64,000 nucleotides of DNA, taken from positions 581,911-645,910 of the forward strand of contig NZ_LN679998.1 in the NCBI RefSeq assembly GCF_000953675.1, written 5' to 3'. The notes under the pieces were generated by a model. It was given only the letters and a program-made list of their open reading frames with translations, was not told the origin of the DNA and did no database searches. This DNA is from Paraclostridium sordellii (GTDB lineage: Bacteria > Bacillota > Clostridia > Peptostreptococcales > Peptostreptococcaceae). Made by a program: the position numbers and the translations under genes. Shown here piece by piece: positions 18,585 through 26,743 of this stretch. The stretch's first letter is position 1, and every line of letters starts with the position of its first letter.

Positions 18585-19223
18585 ATGAAAATCAAAATAC
18601 AAGAACCTAAGATAAGTAATAATTTAGTAGAATCTTATGATGTAATTGATGAGATTTTTGAGGAAGAACGTTTAGAAGAAAAAATAATTGAAAATACTAC
18701 TATATCTGGAGTGTATGAAGTAAGATTAACTTTAAATTCTTGTGTATTTAAAAATGTAGTATTTGAAAATTGTGATTTTAGAAAACTTGATGCAACTGAT
18801 GTAATTTTTGAAAATTGCAATATGTCTAATATAAATTTTGCAGATAGTGGGATGTATAGGGTTAAATTTGTTAATTGTAAGTTAACAGGTACTAGATTTG
18901 AAGACTCTATATTAAAAGACGTAATTTTTTATGAGTGTTTAGGAAGATATTCTAATTTTTCTTTTGCAAAGTTTAAGGGAGTGACAATAGAAAACTCAGA
19001 TTTTCAAAGTGCAGTTTTTCAAGAGGTGGAAAATTACAGATTAAACTTAGATTTTTCAGAGTTATCAAAATGTACATTTAGTGGGACTTCCTTAAAAGGG
19101 GTTGATTTTACAACTTGCAACATAGAAAATTGCGAATATAAAGTTCTAGATGTAGCGGGTGGAACTTTTTCTATCGCACAAGCTTTAGAATTATCTAAGC
19201 TTTTAAGAATAACAATAAAGTGA
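18585..19223 (+). CDS. Pentapeptide-repeat protein
   Basis: Soluble 212-residue protein with repeats of the A(D/N)LxX type: CVFKNVVFENCDFRKLD, VIFENCNMSNINF, CKLTGTRFEDSILKDVIF, and later SFAKFKGVTIENSDFQSAVF. These build a right-handed quadrilateral beta helix. Qnr/MfpA-like members mimic DNA and bind gyrase, but many clostridial members of this length are uncharacterised. It is rich in Cys at repeat positions. It is transcribed with the MATE pump (AAGGAG inside the upstream gene's end) and closed by a terminator. Confidence 0.88.
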   Translation: MKIKIQEPKISNNLVESYDVIDEIFEEERLEEKIIENTTISGVYEVRLTLNSCVFKNVVFENCDFRKLDATDVIFENCNMSNINFADSGMYRVKFVNCKLTGTRFEDSILKDVIFYECLGRYSNFSFAKFKGVTIENSDFQSAVFQEVENYRLNLDFSELSKCTFSGTSLKGVDFTTCNIENCEYKVLDVAGGTFSIAQALELSKLLRITIK

Positions 19224-19230
19224 TAATATG

Positions 19231-19281
19231 AAACTATCTTAAAATTAGTAAAGTAGGATACTTTTTTAAGATAGTTTTTTT
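19231..19281 (+). terminator. Terminator after MATE-pentapeptide operon
   Basis: AAACTATCTTA at 19231-19241 pairs with TAAGATAGTTT at 19267-19277, followed by a T-run. Confidence 0.88.
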
Positions 19282-19355
19282 ATGTATTTAAAAGAATTTT
19301 TAAAAAAAATTTGGTAAAACTAGGAACAAAATGAAAATTGAAAGGACTTGAAAGC

Positions 19356-20036
19356 ATGAATCAATCAGTTGTTTTCAGTAATTATTTTTGTGCAATATTT
19401 ATGCTAATAAGCACAGTAATTTTATTTATAAATAGAGAAAAATTTAAAATGCTTTTTAAAAAGTTATATAATTTAGGATTTCTGATTTTAAGTATTTCAG
19501 CAATTTTATATATTATTATATCTATTAATTTCAATTATCCAGTAAGTGATAAACTAATTTACTTCAATAGATATCTAGACTGGATTTTAACTACACCATT
19601 ATTAGTAATAATGCTTTATTTCATAGGAATGTATTATGAAAAAACAAACGAAAAAACTATACTTAAAATAGTTATTATAGATGTAATAATGATTTTAAGT
19701 GGATTATTATCTGATATATCCATAGGACCAAGCAAATACTTATGGATTTTAGTTGGTAGTATCTCGTTTTTAATAATTTTATACATTTTATGGGGTCCAG
19801 TTGAAAAAGTGGCTAGTACTCAAGGATGTGATATATATAGGGTATATAAAATTTTAGCAATATGGTTTACTGTATTTTGGATAGGATATCCGATAATTTG
19901 GTTTTTAGGTAAGTCAGGGTTAGGTATAGGAAATCGAAAAATTTTCAGCTGTTTATCTATTGTAACTCCTGCTATGTTTAAAGTAGGATTTGTAACATAT
20001 AGTTTAAAAAAAATTAAAGATATCATTAATTTATAG
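19356..20036 (+). CDS. Microbial (type 1) rhodopsin, Anabaena-sensory-rhodopsin / xenorhodopsin type
   Basis: Seven-TM retinal protein of 226 residues. AAAGGA at 19341-19346 selects the ATG at 19356. Helix C has NRYLDWILTTPLL: Arg72, counterion Asp75, Trp76, Thr79, Pro81 (bacteriorhodopsin R82, D85, W86, T89, P91). Met86 takes the proton-donor site (D96 in bacteriorhodopsin, Ser in ASR). Helix F is FWIGYPIIWFLG with Trp175, Tyr178, Pro179, Trp182. Helix G is TPAMFKVGF with Schiff-base Lys209 and Pro205 in place of the near-universal Asp212. That Pro, together with GLLSDIS and KYLWILVG-SISFLIIL, is the ASR/xenorhodopsin pattern. The cytoplasmic Asp found at Lys+7 in ASR (D217) is Ser216 here. 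Identity as a rhodopsin is clear; sensor versus pump is not. No transducer or retinal-synthesis gene adjoins. Confidence 0.93.
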   Translation: MNQSVVFSNYFCAIFMLISTVILFINREKFKMLFKKLYNLGFLILSISAILYIIISINFNYPVSDKLIYFNRYLDWILTTPLLVIMLYFIGMYYEKTNEKTILKIVIIDVIMILSGLLSDISIGPSKYLWILVGSISFLIILYILWGPVEKVASTQGCDIYRVYKILAIWFTVFWIGYPIIWFLGKSGLGIGNRKIFSCLSIVTPAMFKVGFVTYSLKKIKDIINL

Positions 20037-20156
20037 AAAAAATACATTTAAAATATGGAAAATAAATTTAAATTTTAATTTAAATTTTAAAAATAATCCA
20101 TTATGTCGTAAAAAAATTTTTTTCCAAAAAATATTAATTTTAGTATAGATTTTCTA

Positions 20157-20378
20157 AAAAAGTTGTAGTATTATTTAAACATAGGCAACAAGATTAGACA
20201 AAAAGTGAAAACAGAAGACAATAGGAAATGACATAAATTTTAGATATATTAAAAGGATAATCATCCCAATGATTCCTTATAACCTTTAGATAAAATACTA
20301 TCCCCCCATAAAATAGTATTTTAAACCTAATACCCACCCATTTAAAAGACTGTATCGGAAGCAGTCTTTTTTTTTATG
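20157..20378 (+). ncRNA. Candidate C-rich small RNA downstream of the rhodopsin gene
   Basis: This fills most of the 410-base gap 20037-20446. Hairpin A (20253-20278) presents CCCA in its loop. Hairpin B has a perfect ten-base stem (20292-20301 with 20313-20322) and a CCCCCCATAAA loop. An unpaired CCCACCC (20333-20339) follows, then an intrinsic terminator. C-runs are very rare in this genome, so three exposed ones look functional. The 5' end is uncertain: TTCCAA (20122) with TATAGA (20145) is a weak promoter, and release from the rhodopsin 3' UTR is equally possible because no other strong terminator follows that gene. It does not resemble 6S RNA or a riboswitch known to me. Confidence 0.6.
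20344..20375 (+). terminator. Terminator of the candidate small RNA
   Basis: AAAAGACTG and CAGTCTTTT arms around a nine-base loop, followed by nine T. Confidence 0.93.
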
Positions 20379-20446
20379 TATTTTAGTAGTATGATTAATG
20401 TAGAACATTTAGATACATTTCACAAATTAAATTAGGAGATAAAATT

Positions 20447-20884
20447 ATGAAGATATTAATAGATGCTGATGGATGTCCAGTAGTAGATGAAACAATAAAA
20501 ATAGGAAAAAAATTTAATATAGAAACTATAATAATGTGTGATACTTCTCACATGTTCAACAAACCAGGAATTGAGATAATAACTCTTCCTAAAGGAGCGG
20601 ACTCTGTTGACTTTGCACTTATCAATAAAGTAAATAAAGGTGATATAGTAATAACGCAAGATTATGGATTAGCAGCAATGGTTTTATCTAAGGGTGGATA
20701 TCCGATAAATCAAAATGGAATAGTTTATACTGACGAAAATATTGACCAATTATTATACACAAGACACTTATCTAAAAAAGCAAGAAATTCAGGTTCTAGA
20801 ATGAAAGGACCTAAAAAAAGGCAAAAAGAAGATGATATAAGGTTTGAAGAGAATTTAATAAATCTTATAAATAATCATAAATAA
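20447..20884 (+). CDS. UPF0178 / YaiI-YqxD family protein
   Basis: A 145-residue PIN-like nuclease-fold protein of unknown substrate. The N-terminus MKILIDADGCPVV is diagnostic, and conserved acidic residues recur in IVITQDYGLAAM, consistent with a metal site. The C-terminus has basic RHLSKKARNSGSRMKGPKKR, which could contact nucleic acid. The SD is TTAGGAGA. It is followed after eight bases by the ydcF-like gene, probably as an operon. The C-rich RNA terminator lies 70 bases upstream. Confidence 0.9.
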   Translation: MKILIDADGCPVVDETIKIGKKFNIETIIMCDTSHMFNKPGIEIITLPKGADSVDFALINKVNKGDIVITQDYGLAAMVLSKGGYPINQNGIVYTDENIDQLLYTRHLSKKARNSGSRMKGPKKRQKEDDIRFEENLINLINNHK

Positions 20885-20892
20885 GGTTAAAT

Positions 20893-21684
20893 ATGAAATT
20901 AAAGTCATACAACAATAAACAAATATATTGGTTAGTAGGATTGATATTTATTAGTCTGCTTATAATAAAAATAGGTGGAGATAACTTTCAAACAATATTT
21001 ATAATAAGTGTTATTTGGTTAATATATATAGGAATTTTCATAAAAAGTTTAGCTAAATTAAAAAATAAAAAGTGGTTAATCATAACATCTAAAATTTATA
21101 ATGTCTTGATATTTATATTTATAATAACTTTTATTTTACTAGAAATATTTTTATGTATAAATATAATCAATTTTAAAGAAGCAAAGGATATAGAAAATTT
21201 AGAATATATAATAGTTCTAGGAGCAGGCCTTGATGGTGAGAATGTTGGGAACACACTAAAATCAAGGTTAGATAAAGTTATAGAATATAAACTTTCAAAT
21301 GGAAATACACAGGTAATAGTATCTGGGGGTCAAGGTAAAGATGAAGTTATTTCTGAGGCAGAAGCTATGAAAAGATATCTAATAAAAAATGGAATAAAAG
21401 AAAATCAAATTATAAAGGAAGATAAATCAACAACGACATTAGAAAACATTAAGTTTAGTAAATCAATTTTAAAAGATAGAAATGATGAAAATGAAAAAGT
21501 ATTAATAGTAACTAATGATTTTCATTTAACAAGAGCAAGAATAATTGCTAATTTATTAGGAATAAAAAGTGAAGGGCTAGCATCACAAACACCTATAAGA
21601 ATTAGAATAAACTATTTAGTTAGAGAGTACCCAACTATGATAATAGACTTGGTTAGGACATCCATATATGCTTTAAACAATTAA
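20893..21684 (+). CDS. YdcF/SanA-family (DUF218) membrane protein
   Basis: 263 residues. Hydrophobic segments near 12-30, 36-52 and 70-95 are followed by a DUF218 domain: YIIVLGAGLDGENVGNTLKSR, VIVSGGQGKDEVISEAEAM, and VTNDFHLTRAR. The Gly-rich loops and the DFHLTRA motif define the family, whose members are implicated in envelope integrity or vancomycin sensitivity (SanA) and may bind nucleotides. The biochemical activity is unknown. It ends in the bidirectional terminator shared with topB. Confidence 0.88.
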   Translation: MKLKSYNNKQIYWLVGLIFISLLIIKIGGDNFQTIFIISVIWLIYIGIFIKSLAKLKNKKWLIITSKIYNVLIFIFIITFILLEIFLCINIINFKEAKDIENLEYIIVLGAGLDGENVGNTLKSRLDKVIEYKLSNGNTQVIVSGGQGKDEVISEAEAMKRYLIKNGIKENQIIKEDKSTTTLENIKFSKSILKDRNDENEKVLIVTNDFHLTRARIIANLLGIKSEGLASQTPIRIRINYLVREYPTMIIDLVRTSIYALNN

Positions 21685-21724
21685 AAAAGAAGACTCAATT
21701 ATTATTTTGAGTCTTCTTTTTTTT
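21683..21724. terminator. Bidirectional terminator, ydcF-like / topB
   Basis: AAAAGAAGACTCAA at 21685-21698 pairs with TTGAGTCTTCTTTT, with A- and T-runs on both sides. It overlaps the topB stop. Confidence 0.92.
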
Positions 21725-23861
21725 CAAACTCCATATCCCAAGAGAAATATCCATTATCTTTTTTAGTATATTTTAATATTGCATCAAATTTATTTCCACT
21801 TTTACTAGTTAAGCCTTTTACTTTTGCAAATCCATTTTTTAAAATGCTTTTAACCATAGTTTTATTAGGCTTTTTCTTTAAGGTTAATAAAAATTTATCT
21901 GTATTCCATATTCCAAACTTACATTCTTTGTAGTTAGTACAAATGTATCCCTTAGAACACTCAATAACATCATTTTTACATATAGGGCATACACCTAAGC
22001 TTTCTTGTTTAGACCCATCACTAGAGAATGTTCCTTTAGAGTATCTTTTAGTTTTAGGGTTATAACTATAAACTTCTGTACTAATATTTTTATTAGTATC
22101 ATTTTTGATAGTTTCTACGCCATTTACTATGAAGCTCATTATATTAGTTAAATATTGACTTCTAGTAAATTCTCCTCTTTGAATATCACTTAGGCTTTTT
22201 TCAAGTTTACCAGTATAATCAACATCAAGTAAATCTTTTAAAGGAAATATTTCAACTAAATTTTTACCTAAATCAGTTATATAATAAGATTTACCTTTCT
22301 TATGAACATATCCAACTTCAGCTATTTTTTTTAAAACTTCAGCACGAGTTGCAGAAGTACCTATAGAGTAACCTGATAATACTGCTGTATCATCATCAGA
22401 AATATTTTTACCACAATTTTTCATAGCTTTTAATAAAGTGTCCTCAGTATAAGACTTAGGGGGAGTAGTTTGCTTAGTTAATATATCCATTTTAACAACA
22501 TCAACTATATCATCTTTATTGACAAAAGGTAATAAATCATCTTTTTCTTCTTTATTATAAACTTCTAAAAATCCTTTTACCTTAAGAACCTTTCCTTTTG
22601 TTAAAAACTTATGATCATTAACATATGTGTGTATTTCTGTATTTTCATACTCAGCAGGAGGCATAAAGTTTGCTATAAATCTATCCTTTATGGCATTATA
22701 GACAATCTCTTCATCTGAAGTTAATTTATTTGGAACTATATAAGTAGGAATTATAGCACTATGGCTATCTACTTTTGAAGAGTCGAAAACTCGTTTAGTT
22801 TTAGCAAATTTAATTTTATTTTCATAAGGAAGACCAACCTTAAGTTTTTCTAAAGTCTGAGCAGCTTTTCCAGCTAAACTTTCTTCTAAGTAAATAGAAT
22901 CGGTTCTAGGATAAGTTATAAATCCACCTTTACCTTTACCTTCATATAATGATTGACATACTTTTAATACCTTATCAGAAGTAAAGTTAGAATGTTTAGA
23001 AGTTATATATCCTTGAAGAGAAGTTAAACTAAATAGTTTTGGGGCATATTCTTTAGAATTTGAAACTTTTTTCTCTTTTATAACTCCTTTATCTGAGGTA
23101 ATACTTTCGATGACTTTATTAGCATCATCTACACTATCAAATTTAGACTCTTTTCCTTTAATGTATTTACCTTTATAATTTCCATTATCACATTTAAAGT
23201 TACCTTCTATCTCAAAATAAGTTTTTGGAATGAAGTTTGATATCTCCATATCTCTATCATAAACTAACTTTACAGTTGGAAGTATAACTCTACCAATATT
23301 TAAAAGTTTACCATTACCATATTTTAAAGTAGTCATAGATGTAAAATTGATTCCAATTAACCAGTCAGTTACAAGTCTAGTATATCCTGCGGCTTGTAAA
23401 TTTCTCATTTGTTCATCTGTTTTTAAATTAGATAATCCTCTTTTTATATCTTCAGGAGTCCATTCATTAACTAATATTCTTTTAATTGGCTTTTTATTTT
23501 TCGCTGTCAGAAAAATTAAAAAAGCTATCAGTTCACCTTCTCGGTCGTTATCTGTAGCGTTAATTATTTCATCGACATCATCTCTATGAATTAGCGATTT
23601 AACTATATTGAATTGTTTAGTTTTAGATGAATCAACTTTGAATCTAAATTTATCAGGTATAAAAGGAAAGTTTTCGCTTTTCCAAGAACCTGCATAAGCT
23701 TTATCATAGTCTTTAACATCATACAAAGAAACTAAGTGACCGACAGCATAAGTAACTATATAGTTATTTCCTTCAAAATATCCATCGTGTTTAGTCTTAG
23801 CACCTAAAAAAGATGCTATTGTTTTTGCAACAGAGGGTTTTTCTGCTAATATTAGTTTCAT
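21702..23861 (-). CDS. topB: DNA topoisomerase III
   Basis: Type IA topoisomerase that decatenates and relaxes negatively supercoiled DNA; 719 residues. The Toprim domain begins KLILAEKPSVAKTIASFLG and contains the acidic DNDREGE motif. The catalytic Tyr is in GFITYPRTDS. Near the C-terminus a four-Cys zinc motif (CPICKN, then CTNYKEC) and a topo-C repeat (GKVKGLTSK-like) are present. Clostridia often carry topB copies on mobile elements, but no conjugation genes surround this one, so it looks chromosomal. AAGGAGG precedes the ATG. Confidence 0.96.
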   Translation of the reverse strand: MKLILAEKPSVAKTIASFLGAKTKHDGYFEGNNYIVTYAVGHLVSLYDVKDYDKAYAGSWKSENFPFIPDKFRFKVDSSKTKQFNIVKSLIHRDDVDEIINATDNDREGELIAFLIFLTAKNKKPIKRILVNEWTPEDIKRGLSNLKTDEQMRNLQAAGYTRLVTDWLIGINFTSMTTLKYGNGKLLNIGRVILPTVKLVYDRDMEISNFIPKTYFEIEGNFKCDNGNYKGKYIKGKESKFDSVDDANKVIESITSDKGVIKEKKVSNSKEYAPKLFSLTSLQGYITSKHSNFTSDKVLKVCQSLYEGKGKGGFITYPRTDSIYLEESLAGKAAQTLEKLKVGLPYENKIKFAKTKRVFDSSKVDSHSAIIPTYIVPNKLTSDEEIVYNAIKDRFIANFMPPAEYENTEIHTYVNDHKFLTKGKVLKVKGFLEVYNKEEKDDLLPFVNKDDIVDVVKMDILTKQTTPPKSYTEDTLLKAMKNCGKNISDDDTAVLSGYSIGTSATRAEVLKKIAEVGYVHKKGKSYYITDLGKNLVEIFPLKDLLDVDYTGKLEKSLSDIQRGEFTRSQYLTNIMSFIVNGVETIKNDTNKNISTEVYSYNPKTKRYSKGTFSSDGSKQESLGVCPICKNDVIECSKGYICTNYKECKFGIWNTDKFLLTLKKKPNKTMVKSILKNGFAKVKGLTSKSGNKFDAILKYTKKDNGYFSWDMEFEKKEDSK

Positions 23862-24120
23862 ACTTAAACCTCCTTAATAAAACCTAATAAATATATTAGC
23901 ACATAAAAAGCATATTCTCCAATAAAAGTATGCAAATTATCAAGTAAGATAAATATAAAAAGATAATTGGTGTAGTATTAAGAATACTTGAAAAAACATG
24001 TAATAAATGGCAAAAAACCAATATGTATAGACAATTATATATACTTTTGCAATAATACTTATAGTGTAAAATATTTATGTTTAACAATGGAGTTAATTCA
24101 CAGGGAGAGGAGTTAAATAA

Positions 24121-25293
24121 ATGAGTTTTAAGAAAAAAAATATGGCGGCTGGATTAATATCAGCAGCAATAATACTTCCGACATCAACAGGAGTATCCTT
24201 TGCAAATGGAAATAATGAGGGGAATTTACAAATAAAGAGTGTTGATCATAGAGTTGTCACAGGAAATAGAGTGAATTTTAGAAAAGGGCCAGGAACAAAT
24301 TATAATTCAATAGGAAAATTAAATAAAGGTGACAGGGTTGAATATCTAGAAACGGTAGGATCTTGGATTAAAGTAAAGCACAATTCAAATGAAGGTTTTG
24401 TACATAGCAATTACATATCAACTTCTTCTAACACCGGTGAAAGTAATGAAGATACTAGTGTGAAAAGTGAAAAGCAAGTAACAGGAAATAGAGTAAACTT
24501 TAGAAAAGGACCAGGGACAAGTTATTCAATAATAACTTCGCTAAATAAAGGAACAAAAGTAGGGTATATATCAGAAAACAATGGATGGGCAAAGATAAGC
24601 TACAATGGGAATATAGGATATATGTCAACTAATTACTTGGCAACTATCGATTCAAATAGTGGAGGAAATAATTCTGAAAGTAATGAGGATAGTACTGTAA
24701 AAAGTGAAAGGCAAGTAACAGGAAATAGAGTGAATTTTAGAAAAGGACCAGGAACAAATTATTCAGTAATAACTTCGTTAAATAAAGGAACAAAAGTGGG
24801 ATACATATCAGAAAGTAATGGATGGGCAAAAGTAAATTACAATGGAACAATAGGATATATGTCGGCTAATTATATAGGAACTATTAATTCGAACCCTGGG
24901 GCAGGAGAATCTGGAACATCTCAAGGAGCAGATGCAGTTATATCTTTAGCTAAACAACAATTAGGAAAACCGTATGTATGGGGAGCTGAAGGGCCTAGTA
25001 GCTTTGATTGTTCAGGATTTACTCAATATGTATTTAAAAATGCAGCAGGAAAAAATTTACCTAGAGTTTCAAAAGAACAAAGTAAATTTGGACAATCTGT
25101 GAATAAAAGTAATCTTCAAAAAGGAGATTTAATATTCTTTGACACAGATAAAGATGGAGTAGTAAATCATGTTGGAATATATATGGGGAACAATGAATTT
25201 ATACATGCTTCATCAGGTGGGAAAAAAGTTATAATATCACAACTAAATAGTTATTATAATTCTGTATATACAAATGCAAGAAGAGTATTATAA
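24121..25293 (+). CDS. Secreted NlpC/P60 endopeptidase with three SH3 domains
   Basis: Peptidoglycan hydrolase cleaving stem peptides outside the cell. It is 390 residues. A signal peptide covers about residues 1-29 (ends GVSFANG). Three bacterial SH3 domains each open with V-TGNRVNFRKGPGT (near 41, 122 and 201) and presumably bind the wall. The C-terminal NlpC/P60 domain has catalytic Cys in SSFDCSGFTQYVF, then NHVGIYMGN with the His and a distal polar residue near FIHASSGG. The DNA of SH3 copies two and three is very similar, suggesting a recent internal duplication. The SD is GAGAGGAG. It has its own terminator. Confidence 0.94.
   Translation: MSFKKKNMAAGLISAAIILPTSTGVSFANGNNEGNLQIKSVDHRVVTGNRVNFRKGPGTNYNSIGKLNKGDRVEYLETVGSWIKVKHNSNEGFVHSNYISTSSNTGESNEDTSVKSEKQVTGNRVNFRKGPGTSYSIITSLNKGTKVGYISENNGWAKISYNGNIGYMSTNYLATIDSNSGGNNSESNEDSTVKSERQVTGNRVNFRKGPGTNYSVITSLNKGTKVGYISESNGWAKVNYNGTIGYMSANYIGTINSNPGAGESGTSQGADAVISLAKQQLGKPYVWGAEGPSSFDCSGFTQYVFKNAAGKNLPRVSKEQSKFGQSVNKSNLQKGDLIFFDTDKDGVVNHVGIYMGNNEFIHASSGGKKVIISQLNSYYNSVYTNARRVL
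24475..24880 (+). repeat. Duplicated SH3-domain coding repeats
   Basis: 24478-24650 and 24713-24880 are near-identical at DNA level (for example ACAGGAAATAGAGT and AATAAAGGAACAAAAGT recur). The first SH3 copy (about 24250-24420) is more diverged. Confidence 0.8.
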
Positions 25294-25330
25294 AAAAATA
25301 AAAAGCTTAAGCTTTTTATTTTTTTATTTA
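25293..25330 (+). terminator. Terminator after NlpC/P60 gene
   Basis: AAAAAGCTTAAGCTTTTT palindrome with flanking A-rich and T-rich tracts. Confidence 0.85.
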
Positions 25331-25411
25331 TATACGTATAAATAATAGCATAAATTGAAAATACTAATAAAGTCAGTATAAGCAGATTATTAATTTTTAA
25401 GGAGCGTATTT

Positions 25412-25819
25412 ATGTGCCTAATAACTGATTTTTACCAATTTAAATACAGTAGAAATAACTACTATATAGAATTTTATATGAATAGAGAAGCTGTTGAAAT
25501 AATAGAAAACGCCCTAGATGAACGGTTAAGTAACTGTGTGAGTGATAGAGATTCTGAATGTGCATATATGAGATTAAAAGAACTTTTTCAGACATCTAGG
25601 ATAAATAGTAATTTACCATATGTAGAAATCAGAATGAATAAGTGTTATATGACCTATATATCTAATCTTCAATTATATTTTACAAACAGAGGACAATATG
25701 AGGTTTTGGATGTCCTTTATAAATATTTAGAAACATATATGGTTGGAGAGTATGATAATTTAAGGGTATTTAATATATTAGACGAAGACACAAAGATTAG
25801 GGTTTTGTCTAATGTTTAA
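25412..25819 (+). CDS. Hypothetical protein, 135 residues
   Basis: I do not recognise a family. TAAGGAGC lies eight bases before the ATG, and the frame is compact, so it is very likely translated. The product is soluble (no TM or signal), fairly acidic, with five scattered Cys and many Tyr (NRNNYYIEFYMNRE-like opening). A mixed alpha/beta pattern is suggested by IEFYMNREAVEIIENALDE followed by VEIRMNKCYMTYIS. It stands alone between the cell-wall hydrolase and cotJC, with a long shared terminator. Confidence 0.75.
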   Translation: MCLITDFYQFKYSRNNYYIEFYMNREAVEIIENALDERLSNCVSDRDSECAYMRLKELFQTSRINSNLPYVEIRMNKCYMTYISNLQLYFTNRGQYEVLDVLYKYLETYMVGEYDNLRVFNILDEDTKIRVLSNV

Positions 25820-25826
25820 AAATAAC

Positions 25827-25886
25827 AAAAAACTCAAGTAGCTTCTATAATTTTATACAGAAGCTACTTGAGTTTTTTATTTTTTT
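25827..25886. terminator. Bidirectional terminator before cotJC
   Basis: AAAACTCAAGTAGCTTCT and AGAAGCTACTTGAGTTTT arms (25829-25846, 25859-25876), with a T-run on the plus side. Confidence 0.92.
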
Positions 25887-25889
25887 TTA

Positions 25890-26462
25890 TTAAAACATTT
25901 GTTTTTGTTCTTGATAATCATAAACATCCATTAAAGCTTCACCGAATCTTTGATAATGAATGATTTCTCTTTCACCTAAGAAACGAAGTACATTTTTTAT
26001 ATCTACATCATCAGTTAAATTTACAAGCTGATAATAAGTTGCTAAAGCTTTTTGTTCAGCAGCCATATCTTCATGAAGGTCAGTAACTGGATTACCCATA
26101 ACTGCTATTGCACAAGTTGAGAAAGGAACTCCATGAGCATCTGATGGGAATATTCCAAATCCATTTTGGGCATAGTTTTCACCAAGACCTGCTTTTCTTA
26201 GTTCTTCTGGTGTAGCATCTTTAGTAAGTTGGTAAACCATACTGGCAATCATTTCAACATGAGCCAACTCTTCTGTTCCAATATCTGTCAACAAGGCTTT
26301 TGATTTACCAGTAGGCATAGTGAATCTTTGAGATAAATATCTTACAGCAGCGGCTAATTCACCGTTAGGCCCCCCAAACTGAGTTATTAAAAACTTTGCC
26401 ATTTTTAAATCTTTAGATTTTAGATTAACTGGATGTTCTAATGTTTTTTGATATATCCACAT
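25890..26462 (-). CDS. cotJC: Spore coat protein CotJC (manganese-catalase family)
   Basis: Inner spore-coat protein of 190 residues belonging to the Mn-catalase ferritin-like fold. Di-metal ligands are recognisable in TDIGTEELAHVEMIASM and LGEREIIHYQRFGEAL, with an earlier Glu in FGGPNGELAAAVRYL. In Clostridioides relatives the CotJC-type protein has catalase activity on the spore surface. It is the last gene of cotJABC, 17 bases after cotJB, SD GGGAGGAAA. Confidence 0.96.
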   Translation of the reverse strand: MWIYQKTLEHPVNLKSKDLKMAKFLITQFGGPNGELAAAVRYLSQRFTMPTGKSKALLTDIGTEELAHVEMIASMVYQLTKDATPEELRKAGLGENYAQNGFGIFPSDAHGVPFSTCAIAVMGNPVTDLHEDMAAEQKALATYYQLVNLTDDVDIKNVLRFLGEREIIHYQRFGEALMDVYDYQEQKQMF

Positions 26463-26479
26463 AAAAATTTCCTCCCTAT

Positions 26480-26743
26480 TTACATTTCATAAAATTCATT
26501 TTCCCAAGGCCAAGGGCTTTCTACCCATTGAAAGGGGCATTGACTTGGAGAATAACCAAAATTAGTTAAAGGTCCAAATTTTTTCTCATAACACATTCTA
26601 GCTTTAGCAAATTCAGCACAAAGTTTATTATAAGTAGCTATAGCTCTTGCATCTTCTGGATTATTGTCTAAATATAGATTTAAATCTACACAAGCAAAAC
26701 AAAGTTCTTCTATAGTAGTTAACATTTCAGCTCTTGTATCCAT
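26480..26743 (-). CDS. cotJB: Spore coat protein CotJB
   Basis: An 87-residue coat component required with CotJA and CotJC for assembly. It has a helical N-terminal half (ELCFACVDLNLYLDNNPED) and a Trp/Pro-rich end (CPFQWVESPWPWENEFYEM) typical of CotJB. The ATG overlaps the cotJA stop (TAATG), indicating translational coupling. Confidence 0.94.
   Translation of the reverse strand: MDTRAEMLTTIEELCFACVDLNLYLDNNPEDARAIATYNKLCAEFAKARMCYEKKFGPLTNFGYSPSQCPFQWVESPWPWENEFYEM

Noticed and set aside
20157-20378. 6S RNA
   Set aside because: No long closing stem with a central bulge; the RNA is a string of separate hairpins.
20157-20446. Region upstream of the YaiI gene as a cis riboswitch
   Set aside because: No known aptamer motif, no visible antiterminator for the 20344 hairpin, and the C-run loops fit a trans-acting RNA better. 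It cannot be wholly excluded.
21702-23861. topB as a sign of an integrated conjugative element
   Set aside because: No relaxase, coupling protein, integrase or type IV secretion genes nearby.
24250-24880. Regular repeats that might be read as a CRISPR-like or tandem array
   Set aside because: The repeats are in frame and encode SH3 domains about 80 codons long, without spacers.
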